A stretch of 64,000 bases of DNA from DTCV01 sp964641155 (GCA_964641155.1 CAZXJO010000002.1:219449-283448), one strand, 5' to 3'. Shown: positions 42,053-51,336, numbered from the stretch's first letter. The notes: generated from the sequence alone by a model not told the origin. Translations and numbers: made by a program.

Positions 42053-42547
42053 CCCATTGAAGTGCGGGGTCCCAGTTTACGGTAGTTACCTCCGTCCCTT
42101 TAAGCATGTTTTGAACGTTCTCCACATTGTATGAAATCCTCTAACGTTATCTGGGACGTCCGGTGCCCTCGGACCGTACCGTTTTCACAGTTTTCCAACC
42201 TTCATAGTCTACATAGCTGTTATTATTGCTAGGGGCGTCCATAGTCTCAGATACCGTAGCTAGTTTCATAAGGTAAGGTCAGCTTTACGAGATACGCACT
42301 AAACGTAGGTCGCTCAGCGTACCTGGGGAAAAGGAATTTAGGGGTAAGGGATAGTTATTGTTCAGTACGCGATGCAGCATTCTCCAAAGGTGCTACAGTT
42401 GTACGTCCTGATAGCTTACTCTTCAGCGATACCTGTTAATTTATTGGAGCAGAACCGGTTAACCGTAATCAAGGCCATATTTTAACACCTTATCTATGAC
42501 GTAATCATTATTAGGATTCGAAGTTTATTATAGATTGATTCGTAGGT
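42053..42547. other. Long gene-free stretch, possibly decayed DNA
   Basis: This stretch of 495 bp has no open frame with family resemblance on either strand. Short open pieces on the minus strand (for example around 42056-42115) are broken by stops. GGACGTCC at 42147-42154 is a palindrome. AT-rich promoter sequence lies at the right end. I see nothing definite. Confidence 0.4.
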
Positions 42548-44152
42548 GTGTTTATGAGTAGGTATAGGATGAAGGTGTGTAGTGTTGCTGAGATGAGGAG
42601 TATTGATGAATCAGCTAGTAAGGACTTAGGCATTGATTCATCACTGCTTATGGAGGATGCGGGTACTGCTACGTACTCATTAATAGTTGGGGAGTTAGGC
42701 ATTGATAAGAGGTACGTGGTCATTGCAGGTACGGGTAATAACGGCGGTGATGCTTTAGTAGTTGCTAGGAGGTTGTTTAGTTGCGGCGCCCATACCGAGG
42801 TCTTCGTGGTCGGCGACCCTTCCAAATACACCGAACCTGCCAGGAAGAATTACGAATTAGTGATTAGGTTGGGCGTCCCGCTCAGAACGGTTAGGGCTGC
42901 GGACGATTTGAAGTACTTGGAGGAGTCTATGAGGAACTGTGATGTCGTCGTAGCCGGTTTAGTGGGTGTTGGTTTGAGGGGTGAGATAGTGGGGCTGCAT
43001 AGGGACGTGATAGAGATGGTTAACAGGTCTGGGAAGGTGGTGGTGAGCATTGACATACCCTCAGGCATTAACGGCGATAACGGTAGGGTGTGCGGCGTCG
43101 CTGTTAAGTCCACATACACCGTCACCTTCGGGATGCCCAAGTACGGTAACGTGCTGTATCCGGGTTATCAGTACTGCGGTAAGTTGTTTGTTTCAAGACT
43201 CTCGTACCCGCCCAAGCTCTACGAATCCGAGGACATATCAGTGGAGTTAAACACTCCCGTACCACCGCCTGAGAGGGTTAGGTGGGGTCATAAGGGGATG
43301 TTCGGTAAGTTCCTAGCTATCTCAGGGGCTCGCTACTACTACGGTGCGCCCTACTACGTGGCTTACTCATTCCTCAAGGCCGGCGGTGGTTACTCCCGGC
43401 TGGCAGCACCCAAATCAATAATCCCTTACATAGCCTCCAGATGTAGTGAGGTGGTTTACATACCCCTGGAGGAGACCTCGGAGGGTAGCATCTCTAAGGC
43501 CAATTACGAACACTTAATGAATATCATAGACCTCTACGACATAGATGTCATCGCCTTGGGGTCCGGTATGTCGCTGAATGATGAGACCCAGGAAGTCATT
43601 AGGGGCTTAACGGCCTCCACAGATAGGCCCTTAATAATTGACGGTGATGGGATTACGGCCCTCTCTAAGGACTTGAACGTTGTTAAGGGTAGGAAGGCAC
43701 CAACGGTAATAACACCCCACCTCATGGAGTTCACCAGGTTAAGCCGTCTGAGCATGAAGGACGTGCTGGAGGACCCCATAGGGGTTCTAAAGACCCTCTG
43801 CAGGGACTTAAACTCCTACGTAGTGCTTAAAGGCGCCCACACACTCATAGGGTTCCCCAACGGCTACGTGTACGTAAACATGACCGGGAACCCCGGAATG
43901 GCTAAGGCAGGCTCAGGTGATGTGCTTACGGGCGTCATAGCGGCCATGTACGGCATCGGGTACAGAGACGTAGGTGATGCTGTGAGGATTGGTGTGTTGG
44001 TTCATGGGTTGGCAGGCGACCTCGCCGCAGAACACCTAGGTGAGGACGGTGTGACCCCTGAGGACATCATGAACTTCCTGCCCAGGGCTGTGAGGATGCT
44101 TAGGGAAGAGCCTGAAGAGATAATCGCTAAGTACATGCCTAAAGTCCTGTGA
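42548..44152 (+). CDS. nnr: Bifunctional NAD(P)HX epimerase/ADP-dependent dehydratase
   Basis: This 534-residue protein repairs damaged (hydrated) NAD(P)H. The N-terminal YjeF_N epimerase domain has AGTGNNGGDALVVARRL and IDIPSGINGDNG. The C-terminal ribokinase-like dehydratase has KGMFGKFLAISGARYYYGAPY, ALGSGMS, VITPHLMEFTRL, VVLKGAHTLI and NPGMAKAGSGDVLTG. Both domains look complete. GTG 42548 is the outermost start; ATG 42554 is an alternative. rpiA follows after nine bases. Confidence 0.93.
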   Translation: MFMSRYRMKVCSVAEMRSIDESASKDLGIDSSLLMEDAGTATYSLIVGELGIDKRYVVIAGTGNNGGDALVVARRLFSCGAHTEVFVVGDPSKYTEPARKNYELVIRLGVPLRTVRAADDLKYLEESMRNCDVVVAGLVGVGLRGEIVGLHRDVIEMVNRSGKVVVSIDIPSGINGDNGRVCGVAVKSTYTVTFGMPKYGNVLYPGYQYCGKLFVSRLSYPPKLYESEDISVELNTPVPPPERVRWGHKGMFGKFLAISGARYYYGAPYYVAYSFLKAGGGYSRLAAPKSIIPYIASRCSEVVYIPLEETSEGSISKANYEHLMNIIDLYDIDVIALGSGMSLNDETQEVIRGLTASTDRPLIIDGDGITALSKDLNVVKGRKAPTVITPHLMEFTRLSRLSMKDVLEDPIGVLKTLCRDLNSYVVLKGAHTLIGFPNGYVYVNMTGNPGMAKAGSGDVLTGVIAAMYGIGYRDVGDAVRIGVLVHGLAGDLAAEHLGEDGVTPEDIMNFLPRAVRMLREEPEEIIAKYMPKVL

Positions 44153-44161
44153 GGGGTTTTC

Positions 44162-44875
44162 ATGAGCCTCGAACAAGCACGTCAGCTGGCCGTACGTGAA
44201 GCACTTAAATACATATATGAGGCCGAGGTCGTGGGCGTTGGTACTGGCTCAACTATGGAGAAGTTCGTGAAGTTGTTAAGCGATCTTAGGGAATCACTGC
44301 GCGGCAAGTACTTCCTGGCATCATCCATGGAAACATCGCTGAGGTTAAAGGAGGCGGGCCTCAGAGTAGTTGATTTCACGGCCGTGGACTACGTGGACGT
44401 CTACGTGGATAGCGCCGATAAGGTTGACATCAACTTGAACATGATCAAGGGCGGCGGTGCCGCACTAACCCTTGAGAAGTTACTCTCCTACTACTCCAAG
44501 CTGAACGTGTTCGTAGTGGACCACGGTAAGCTGGTTAACAACCTCCACAACGAGTACGTACCAGTGGACGTCCTACCCCAATCACTTACTCTGCTAACCA
44601 ACTACCTGGGGAGGTTGGGTTACGAATTCAGCATTAGGTACAGCGGTAAGGGGAGGTTCGGGCCCGTGCTCTCGGATGTGGGCGGCGTTATAGTAGACGT
44701 CAAACTCCCCCCTAATGAGGGGCTGGAAGATTTTGAAAGGAGGCTTAAGGGGTTACCCGGAGTTATCGAGGTCGGCCTCTTCATAGGGCTGGCGGACGTC
44801 GTAATCGTCGGGTATGAGGATAGGGTGGAGAGCTTAAGGAGTCGAAGACTCCGCAGTATGTACCACAGCCCCTAA
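44162..44875 (+). CDS. rpiA: Ribose-5-phosphate isomerase A
   Basis: This 237-residue RpiA has VGVGTGSTMEKFVKLL (phosphate-binding, about 21-36), DSADKVDINLNMIKGGGAALTLEKLL with the catalytic Asp and Glu region, and VVDHGKLV. It interconverts ribose 5-phosphate and ribulose 5-phosphate. It is in an operon with nnr. Its last 42 bases overlap the 3' end of the mevalonate kinase gene on the other strand, so the two mRNAs are complementary there. Confidence 0.93.
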   Translation: MSLEQARQLAVREALKYIYEAEVVGVGTGSTMEKFVKLLSDLRESLRGKYFLASSMETSLRLKEAGLRVVDFTAVDYVDVYVDSADKVDINLNMIKGGGAALTLEKLLSYYSKLNVFVVDHGKLVNNLHNEYVPVDVLPQSLTLLTNYLGRLGYEFSIRYSGKGRFGPVLSDVGGVIVDVKLPPNEGLEDFERRLKGLPGVIEVGLFIGLADVVIVGYEDRVESLRSRRLRSMYHSP

Positions 44876-45856
44876 ACCACCTAGAGAGGTCTTCATGGTC
44901 AGCCCCCCTGATAGCTTCATAGCAACTTCAACACGTTCCTGAGTCCCAGGAGCCAGCGCGATCACGCACCCACCACCACCAGCCCCAGTTACCTTAGAAC
45001 CCAAGGCCCCCGCAGCCCTAGCCGCATATATCAGGTCGTTCAACCTCTTATTAGACACCCCTAAAGCGTCCAGAAGCCCTTGATTGATGTTCATTAACTC
45101 CCCTAAAGAGTTTAGGTCGTTATTTAGCAGTGCTTTCTCAGCCTCCTCAACCACCATCCCAATAGTCTTTATGATGTCCTCAACGATCCCCGCATACCTC
45201 TCCTTCAGGCCCCTCACCTTAAGTATTAGGTCCTTAGTCTTCGCCTCCCTCTCAACATAGCCTATGACTATGGGTAGGTCGCAACACCTTAAGATCTCCC
45301 TAACCTCGTAGTTATTACTGCCAAGCAACCTAACCTTTATAACACCTCCGAAGGTCGTTATTGAGGTATCCATGGGTGATGCTACGCCTTGGACCGTCTT
45401 CTCAACCTCCCAACTCAGCTTAGCAATCTCCCTCTTATCCAACTCATAGCCGAGGGCTGTAGTATATGCCAGCACCGTGGCCACCGTGACCGCTGCAGAT
45501 GTTCCCAAACCTGCTCCTACGGGCATTTCAGACCTAACGAACACGTTAACACCTCTAGACCTGCCTAAGTATTTGGAGGCGACCTCTATGGCTGTTTTAA
45601 GGTATGCTATAGCTGATAACGTCCTCCCGTAGTCTGTCTCAACAACTAACTCATCATCCGCGAAAGTGACCGTGACACCGGGTACTTGGAGGTCTGAGGC
45701 AACTATCTTAACTCGATTGTCATCCCTTAACTCAGCAGTTACGTAGACCCTCCTCCCTATCGAGGTAACCAACGCCGGTTCTCCGTAAACAACGGCGTGC
45801 TCACCGAATAAGGTGACCTTACCCGGTGCGGATGCTGTGACCTTCCTAAGGCTCAA
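44834..45856 (-). CDS. mvk: Mevalonate kinase
   Basis: This 340-residue GHMP kinase has APGKVTLFGEHAVVYGEPAL at the N-terminus, the phosphate loop PVGAGLGTSAAVTVA (about 111-125), SPMDTSITTFGG and the C-terminal GAGGGGCVIAL. It phosphorylates mevalonate in isoprenoid synthesis, upstream of the lipid genes elsewhere in the window. It starts at TTG 45856 with GAGGGG a few bases before it. Converges on rpiA with a 42-bp overlap. Confidence 0.93.
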   Translation of the reverse strand: MSLRKVTASAPGKVTLFGEHAVVYGEPALVTSIGRRVYVTAELRDDNRVKIVASDLQVPGVTVTFADDELVVETDYGRTLSAIAYLKTAIEVASKYLGRSRGVNVFVRSEMPVGAGLGTSAAVTVATVLAYTTALGYELDKREIAKLSWEVEKTVQGVASPMDTSITTFGGVIKVRLLGSNNYEVREILRCCDLPIVIGYVEREAKTKDLILKVRGLKERYAGIVEDIIKTIGMVVEEAEKALLNNDLNSLGELMNINQGLLDALGVSNKRLNDLIYAARAAGALGSKVTGAGGGGCVIALAPGTQERVEVAMKLSGGLTMKTSLGGLGAVVHTAESSTP

Positions 45857-45912
45857 TTAGGGCCCCTCTAACACGTAGTTATTGGTTGTAATAAGTTTTG
45901 AGCTAGGTGCTA

Positions 45913-45924
45913 CGTTTTTATAAT
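45913..45924 (+). promoter_or_regulatory. TATA box of thiL
   Basis: CGTTTTTATAAT is centred about 30 bp before ATG 45949 and supports that start over the upstream GTG at 45907, which would precede the promoter. Confidence 0.55.
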
Positions 45925-45948
45925 CATTTCGGAGATCTCAACTTAGGT

Positions 45949-46881
45949 ATGGACATGAAGTTGTCCTCGGTGGGTGAGAGAGCCGTAATAAGTAAGGTAC
46001 TCAAGATAATAAGTAAGGCGTTCCCGTCCGACCAATCATTCCTAGGTGATGACGCTGCAGCGTTTAAGTTGGGTGATATGTGGGTGGTTTTGAAGATCGA
46101 CGGCTCGTCAGCCAACACCTCTAAGTACGAATTCATGAGTTGGTACGACTTCGGTTGGAGGATTGCGGCAGCGGCAACCACTGACGTGATAGCTAAGGGG
46201 GGACGTCCTGTAGGTGTGGTCTCATCCATAGGACTGCCGAGGGATGCTGATGAAGACATAGTTTATGAGGTGGTGAGCGGTGTGACGGACCTCGCCGCAT
46301 CCCTTAACTCATATGTGTTAGGCGGTGATGTTAATGAGTCGGCTGGTGATGTATGGGTGGATGTGGCAGTTGTGGGGACCACCACTAGGTTCATATCTGC
46401 GGTAGGTCTTAAACCGGGTGATGAGTTATTCGTTGACGGCTGCTTGGGGCTCTCAGCAATACCGTACATAATATTCCGCAACAAGTTAGAACCCACGTCA
46501 TGGGTTGACGTGTTAAAGGATATATGGAGTATTAAGCCGCCTGTGGAGTTCCTGAAAATAGCTGACCGCGTTAAAGTGTCTACGGACATCAGTGACGGTC
46601 TGGCCTCGGTGAGTAGGTTGCTGGAGTTGAATAAGGTGGGCTTAGTAATCGATGAGGTGCCCTTATGCGATATATGTTTGGAGTTCGCTAAGGAGGCCAG
46701 GGTGGATTTAGAGGACTTTATCAGGTACTTAGGTGAGGAGTTTAGGGTGGTCTTCGCCGTAAGTGATGGCAGCTCAACTGGTGACTACCTACGTTTAGGG
46801 AGGACTGTGGAGGGGGGCGGTATATCGATAGGTGGTGGTAAGGTTACCTACGGCTGGGAACACTTCAGGGGTTTCCACTGA
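45949..46881 (+). CDS. thiL: Thiamine-monophosphate kinase
   Basis: Using ATG 45949 this is a 310-residue ThiL: GDDAAAFKLGDMWVVLKIDG at the N-terminus, WRIAAAATTDVIAKGGRP, LGGDVNES, STDISDGLASVSRLL and a C-terminal GEEFRVVFAV. It makes thiamine diphosphate from the monophosphate with ATP; thiamine diphosphate is needed by the TPP enzyme at 27959 and the 2-oxoacid oxidoreductase. The frame is open from 45907 but the TATA box at 45913 argues for the later start. Divergent from mvk. Confidence 0.9.
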   Translation: MDMKLSSVGERAVISKVLKIISKAFPSDQSFLGDDAAAFKLGDMWVVLKIDGSSANTSKYEFMSWYDFGWRIAAAATTDVIAKGGRPVGVVSSIGLPRDADEDIVYEVVSGVTDLAASLNSYVLGGDVNESAGDVWVDVAVVGTTTRFISAVGLKPGDELFVDGCLGLSAIPYIIFRNKLEPTSWVDVLKDIWSIKPPVEFLKIADRVKVSTDISDGLASVSRLLELNKVGLVIDEVPLCDICLEFAKEARVDLEDFIRYLGEEFRVVFAVSDGSSTGDYLRLGRTVEGGGISIGGGKVTYGWEHFRGFH

Positions 46882-46932
46882 CCCGCTCAGCCACACTTAA
46901 CGCATTTTAACCCTTAAGCCATAATTATTTCG

Positions 46933-47367
46933 GTGGGCCGCATTCCCTTAATTAAGCGTCGTAGGGACTTTCAGTTCAGAGTTTCAGATATAATGAGCAA
47001 ACCCCCGATCACAGCCCACTACACAGCGAAGATACGTGATGTTGCTACCCTGATGTACAATAACGGCATAGGTAGCGTTATGATCGTCGACGATAAGGGG
47101 GTTTTAGTCGGCATAGTCACTGAGAGGGACTTAGTTAGGGCCGTAGCTACAGGTGGGATATCTGACCAAGCAGAGGCATACACAATAATGACTAGGAACC
47201 CCGTAACTGTAGACCCGAACGCGCCGGCTTACGAGGCTTTGAAGAAGATGCGTGAGTATAACATCAGGCACTTACCAGTCATTGATAAGGATGGGAAGCC
47301 CTTAGGCATGGTTTCAGTGAGGGATGTTCTGGATGCTGTACTGACGTTCGTAGAACTCTTCACTTAG
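46933..47367 (+). CDS. Tandem CBS-domain protein
   Basis: This 144-residue protein is one CBS pair: VSDIMSKPPITAHYTAKIRDVATLMYNNGIGSVMIVD with GIVTERDLVRAV, then IMTRNPVTVDPNAPAYEALKKMREYNIRHLPVID with GMVSVRDVLDAV. Such proteins bind adenine nucleotides or similar ligands and often regulate other proteins. No fused effector domain is present. It starts at GTG 46933, 51 bp after thiL, and ends nine bases from the convergent radical SAM gene. Confidence 0.88.
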   Translation: MGRIPLIKRRRDFQFRVSDIMSKPPITAHYTAKIRDVATLMYNNGIGSVMIVDDKGVLVGIVTERDLVRAVATGGISDQAEAYTIMTRNPVTVDPNAPAYEALKKMREYNIRHLPVIDKDGKPLGMVSVRDVLDAVLTFVELFT

Positions 47368-47375
47368 CTGCCTCA

Positions 47376-48479
47376 TCATAGCGGGCATCGGGTAATGTCG
47401 TGTGAGTATGGGCAGTGGGCACATGTCGGTGTATTGCCCCAGCAGTCCTGCATGTTGCTTGTGGTGTAGGTGCAGTACTTCACTAACGTGCAGTCGAGGC
47501 ATGAGGGCTGCGTGAAGAACGCTGTCCTGAATCTGAAACGTAAGTATTCAGGCTTCCTCCATATGTCCAGTATTTTTTCCTTATTCACGTCTCCGAACTT
47601 CGCAGCGTAGGTGTACCTATCAACGCCTAAGAACGTGTTCCTCCAATTGTGTGCGTAGTTAATGCATGGGGTTACGTAACCATCCCATCTAACGAAGAAC
47701 GCCCTATTACTTATGAACGGACACGACCTCTCGACGACTGGCTTCTCTTTAGGTACTGTGACGTGGATCCCAATACCTAGAACTTCCTTAGAGAGGTTGG
47801 TGAACACCTCAGAGAGCTTGGAGGCTGAGCTACTGTCAGCGTACACGGCCGTAGAGGTTTCATGCCCCTTAGAAAGAGGTATGATGTGTGAGAACACCAC
47901 CTTACTGAAGCCGAGGGACTTAGCAAATGATGGAACCTTAATCACATCGCGTAGGTTCGCGGCATTTATGGTGAACCACAGCGTGAGCATCGGCTTATCG
48001 TTAAACCCTCTTAACTCTTTAATCCTCAATAAACCTTTAATGACGTTGCTTAGCACGCCGCCAACACGTATGCTCCTATACACGTCGGTTTCCACGGAGT
48101 CCACGCTCACTACGACTTCATCAACACCGAGTCTGCAGATGTGTTCGGCATACTTACCCAGCAAATACCCGTTAGTGTTTAAGATGGTGTAAGCCCCCAA
48201 CCCCTTCACTTCTTTCAAGAAGTCGATGATTTCAGGATGCGTTAGGGGCTCCCCCCACCCACTGAACACCACTTTCTCAACGTTGACCTCATCTAACCCT
48301 TTAACGAGCCTGCTGAAGGTCTCCCTACTCATAGCACCAAATTCTTCGTTGAACATCTCGTTCCGGAAGCAATGTATGCATGAGTAATTGCATGAAGTAG
48401 TTACCTCTATCATGACTTCCCTGGGTTTGGAGTCCTCATTAAGGGCTAGCTCCCACTCACCATAGCGTATTTTCACCAC
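47376..48479 (-). CDS. Radical SAM maturase of tungsten-cofactor oxidoreductase
   Basis: This radical SAM/SPASM protein is of the type found next to tungsten oxidoreductases. The radical SAM site is CNYSCIHC, followed by SGWGEPLTHPE, and the C-terminal Cys set includes CINYAHNW, CLDCTLVKYC and CWGNTPTCAHC. Presumed role: maturation of the AOR encoded directly upstream. The frame is open from TTG 48563, but GTG 48479 or 48476, just before KIRYGEWELAL, fits the usual N-terminus better, so I use 48479. This leaves 88 bp after the AOR stop. Confidence 0.82.
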   Translation of the reverse strand: MVKIRYGEWELALNEDSKPREVMIEVTTSCNYSCIHCFRNEMFNEEFGAMSRETFSRLVKGLDEVNVEKVVFSGWGEPLTHPEIIDFLKEVKGLGAYTILNTNGYLLGKYAEHICRLGVDEVVVSVDSVETDVYRSIRVGGVLSNVIKGLLRIKELRGFNDKPMLTLWFTINAANLRDVIKVPSFAKSLGFSKVVFSHIIPLSKGHETSTAVYADSSSASKLSEVFTNLSKEVLGIGIHVTVPKEKPVVERSCPFISNRAFFVRWDGYVTPCINYAHNWRNTFLGVDRYTYAAKFGDVNKEKILDIWRKPEYLRFRFRTAFFTQPSCLDCTLVKYCTYTTSNMQDCWGNTPTCAHCPYSHDITRCPL

Positions 48480-48567
48480 TACATGAACACCCCCTGCATT
48501 AATCCCAAAGGTCTTAAGTTGTATGGGAGTTGTGGAGGAGAAAAACCTTATGTTTGTGCCCAATCAG

Positions 48568-50457
48568 TTAACCGGTTAGTAATCCCTCAACTTCAAGTAC
48601 GTCTGCAAGCCACTTGAGGTCTAGTTCTTCGAGCTTGGCCCTCGTAGGCCTACCCTTCACCCATCCCCTCGCCTCGTAGTATTCCTTGAGCATCTCACCT
48701 AACCTCACCACATGGCCTTTCACCGGGCCCTCAGGCATGGGTTCCTCCAACAACCTCTTAGGTAGTGTGTCGAATTCCTCACCATCGCAGAAGCTTAACA
48801 CGTTGAAGACCCTCTCAGCGTTGTAGATCCTCTCACCAGTGACCTCCAGCTCCTTAGGTGTTACGTCCCAACCAACTACCGCGCTCAAGAACCCTGCGAA
48901 GTCCTCAGTCCATATGGCGAAGGTGTCAAACTTACATACAACTAAGCTATCGACCACTGCGAACACGTCCTGGAAGTGCTTGACTAGCGGTCCCTTACCC
49001 TTGGTCTCAAACCTATCAACCAGCGTGGGAACCCCCAGCACTTCGGGGGATATTATGTAGGCTCGTAAGTGGCAACCACCCCTGTTGCTGGTAGCGTACG
49101 CCAGTCCATGTCCTTGAACACCTCTGGGGTCGTAGGCAGGTAGTTCCTGACCCCTAACATCCATGGAGACCTCGGGGGCTCCGTACTTCTCCGCAAGCCT
49201 CTTCGAACCCTCGGCTAGGTCGCAACCGATTCCAGACCTGTAGGCAGTCCTCCAAACAAGCTCTACCAGTGCCTCACCATTACCCCACTCAACCTTCAAA
49301 CCCCTCAGCATGTCCTTAGGTACTTTACCAAGCTCCACCAACTCCATCAGAGTACCTATTACGTGACCCATCGATATGGCATCCAGCCCTAACTCGTTGG
49401 TTAGGAGGTGCGCTTTGGTGACTGCAGCTAGGTCCGAAGTACCTGTCTGAGCACCGAAGGACCAAACAGTCTCGTACTCAGGCCCACCGCCCTCACCAGT
49501 GAACGGCGGCTTACTTATCTTTGAGTACCTGGCGCAACCGATGGGGCAACCCCAACATATCTCCTCTTTCTGCTTCTCCCAATCAAGTATGGTGGAGGCT
49601 ATTGTCTCCCCGCTTATTGCAGGAGCTTCAGGGAATACACCGGTTCTGAAGTTCCTGGTCGGGAATATGCCGGCGCTGTTGATGACGTTGACAAGTGCTG
49701 CCGTCCCGTACTTAGGTAATGTCTCACTAGTTACTGGGCTTTCCTTAACCTTCCTCATAGCCTCTTTAGCGACCTCAGCGAACTTCCCCTGGTTAGCGAT
49801 TTTAGGCCTCTCCTTACCGTACACAGCTATGGCCTTAACCCTCTTAGAACCCCAAACAGCTCCGTGCCCACCCCTACCAGCAGCCCTGGCCTTATCGTTG
49901 ATTAAGCACGCGATCCTAGCTAAGTTCTCCCCAGCAGGCCCTATACACGCTACTTTAATCTCCTTAGCCTCGGACTTACCTACCTCAGCACTTAACTCCT
50001 CAACTATGGCGTCAGTAGTAGCATGAGTGTCCGCACCCCATAGGTGGTGAGCATCTCTAACCTCTACCTTACCCTCATGCACCCACAGATATACGGGTCT
50101 TTCAGAGACGTCCTCCAGGACTACGCCGTCGAATCCGGCGAACTTTAAGTAAGGCCCGAACTTACCGCCCGAATGTGCGTCATGGATTGTGTTGGTTAGC
50201 GGTGATTTGGTTACCGAACACCACCTACCGGATGCTGGGACGCCTGCAACACCTGTTAAAGGCCCGGTCATCACGTACGCCTTATTTGAAGGGCCTAGAG
50301 GATCTGCCTTGGGGGGTATTTCCCTCAGAGCTAGGTAGGTGCCTAGACCCCTACCACCGATCCACTTCCTGAGCACTGACTCGCATAGGGATTCGTGGGA
50401 TACTTTACAACTCCATAAGTTAACCCTAGCTATCTTACCCATGTAACCTCCTGGCAT
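48568..50457 (-). CDS. aor: Tungsten-containing aldehyde ferredoxin oxidoreductase
   Basis: This 629-residue AOR-family enzyme has GGYMGKIARVNL at the N-terminus, the pterin-binding region KFGPYLKFAGFDGVV and RAAGRGGHGAVWGSK, the 4Fe-4S ligands Cys301, Cys304 and Cys308 (CWGCPIGC) with Cys508, and GPEYETVWSFGAQ. It oxidises aldehydes to acids with ferredoxin using a tungsto-bispterin cofactor. It lies between a MoaD-Tfx fusion gene upstream and the radical SAM maturase gene downstream, all on the minus strand. The exact substrate class (AOR, FOR, GAPOR or other) is not determinable. Confidence 0.92.
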   Translation of the reverse strand: MPGGYMGKIARVNLWSCKVSHESLCESVLRKWIGGRGLGTYLALREIPPKADPLGPSNKAYVMTGPLTGVAGVPASGRWCSVTKSPLTNTIHDAHSGGKFGPYLKFAGFDGVVLEDVSERPVYLWVHEGKVEVRDAHHLWGADTHATTDAIVEELSAEVGKSEAKEIKVACIGPAGENLARIACLINDKARAAGRGGHGAVWGSKRVKAIAVYGKERPKIANQGKFAEVAKEAMRKVKESPVTSETLPKYGTAALVNVINSAGIFPTRNFRTGVFPEAPAISGETIASTILDWEKQKEEICWGCPIGCARYSKISKPPFTGEGGGPEYETVWSFGAQTGTSDLAAVTKAHLLTNELGLDAISMGHVIGTLMELVELGKVPKDMLRGLKVEWGNGEALVELVWRTAYRSGIGCDLAEGSKRLAEKYGAPEVSMDVRGQELPAYDPRGVQGHGLAYATSNRGGCHLRAYIISPEVLGVPTLVDRFETKGKGPLVKHFQDVFAVVDSLVVCKFDTFAIWTEDFAGFLSAVVGWDVTPKELEVTGERIYNAERVFNVLSFCDGEEFDTLPKRLLEEPMPEGPVKGHVVRLGEMLKEYYEARGWVKGRPTRAKLEELDLKWLADVLEVEGLLTG

Positions 50458-50583
50458 AAGAACACCGTCAATTAGATACGTTCTTTGGAGATAATAAGGA
50501 TTGATGATTAATTACGATCCTACACTACGAATTATGAATTGCAATGATTTTATTGTAAATAAGTTTGCAACAATAATTACGGA
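50458..50583 (-). promoter_or_regulatory. AT-rich AOR promoter region
   Basis: This 126-bp spacer between the MoaD-Tfx gene and aor is strongly AT-rich. It includes the palindrome ATTGCAAT near 50536 and a second TTGCAA near 50571. It probably holds the aor promoter and may be a target of the fused regulator; no site can be proved by eye. Confidence 0.35.
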
Positions 50584-51282
50584 TTAAGACTTAGTTACAT
50601 TAACTCCTTCAACGCCATCTAAGTTTAGGATTAGGTCGCAGAGGATCTTGCTATCCCTTAAATCTATGCATTCGTAAGCATCCCTGACAAGTTTGATTAA
50701 AACCTCGTAGGTGGGTGAGGGGATCTTAATGTTGCGATTATCAGCTTCGGAGATCAGCATCCTAATGAGTTCGTTAAGCGAGATTCCCTTAGGCGCCAGT
50801 AGTTTTGCGTTATTAGCGAAGTCGTTGTAAGTCTTCACAGTACGTAGGGATTTCTCAAAAACTTCCTTAGCCGACCTCAGTATTGAGTAGACGTTAGATC
50901 TGGACACCCCTAAGGTGCGTGCTATTTCATCAACTGATAACCCTTGAGCCCTAAGTCTAAGCACCGTTAACTGCTTCTCAGTGAGGTAGGTGTCCGGGTA
51001 GCCGCCAGCAGCTGGAGGAAATATTGATACCTTATCATCATCTCTTAACACGGCCTTCAACCCACCTCTAAACTGCGCGTGTATGCCGTTGATGAATACT
51101 AGGTAATTATCTAGCAAGTCGTTTAGGCCGCCGCCTAATTCGGCGCTCAGCAACTCATGCAGATCATGTACGGATCTCAGTAAGTCATCTAAGGTGATTT
51201 CATCACCGTCAAACTCAACGGTCTTTGATGACCATCCCAACCTCTCCCGCAAGGTTGCAAATACTTCAATTGAGACCTTCAT
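50584..51282 (-). CDS. MoaD/ThiS-Tfx fusion: sulfur-carrier domain joined to a helix-turn-helix
   Basis: In this 232-residue protein, residues 1-94 are a MoaD-type ubiquitin-like domain (VSIEVFATLRERLG at the start, VFINGIHAQF, and FPPAAGG ending at Gly94). Residues 100-155 match the Tfx family of archaeal DNA-binding proteins (LTEKQLTVLRLRAQGLSVDEIARTLGVSRSNVYSILRSA, read in parts). Residues 156-232 are a helical C-terminal part. In free MoaD the Gly-Gly is the C-terminus that carries sulfur into molybdopterin; here it is internal, followed by Tyr95. The gene precedes aor and its maturase, suggesting a regulator that reports on pterin/tungsten cofactor supply. Confidence 0.82.
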   Translation of the reverse strand: MKVSIEVFATLRERLGWSSKTVEFDGDEITLDDLLRSVHDLHELLSAELGGGLNDLLDNYLVFINGIHAQFRGGLKAVLRDDDKVSIFPPAAGGYPDTYLTEKQLTVLRLRAQGLSVDEIARTLGVSRSNVYSILRSAKEVFEKSLRTVKTYNDFANNAKLLAPKGISLNELIRMLISEADNRNIKIPSPTYEVLIKLVRDAYECIDLRDSKILCDLILNLDGVEGVNVTKS

Positions 51283-51336
51283 AGAAACCTTTAATATATT
51301 AGCCGGGGAATTATTTAACCTTTACTCTTGGTCAGC

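Noticed and set aside
42230..42330. Possible C/D box sRNA on the minus strand with two CTGA boxes
   Set aside because: No acceptable box C, the D'-C' spacing is wrong and no TATA box is at the right distance.
49499..50026. 175-codon open frame opposite the AOR gene
   Set aside because: Antisense to an unmistakable enzyme gene; composition typical of a shadow frame.
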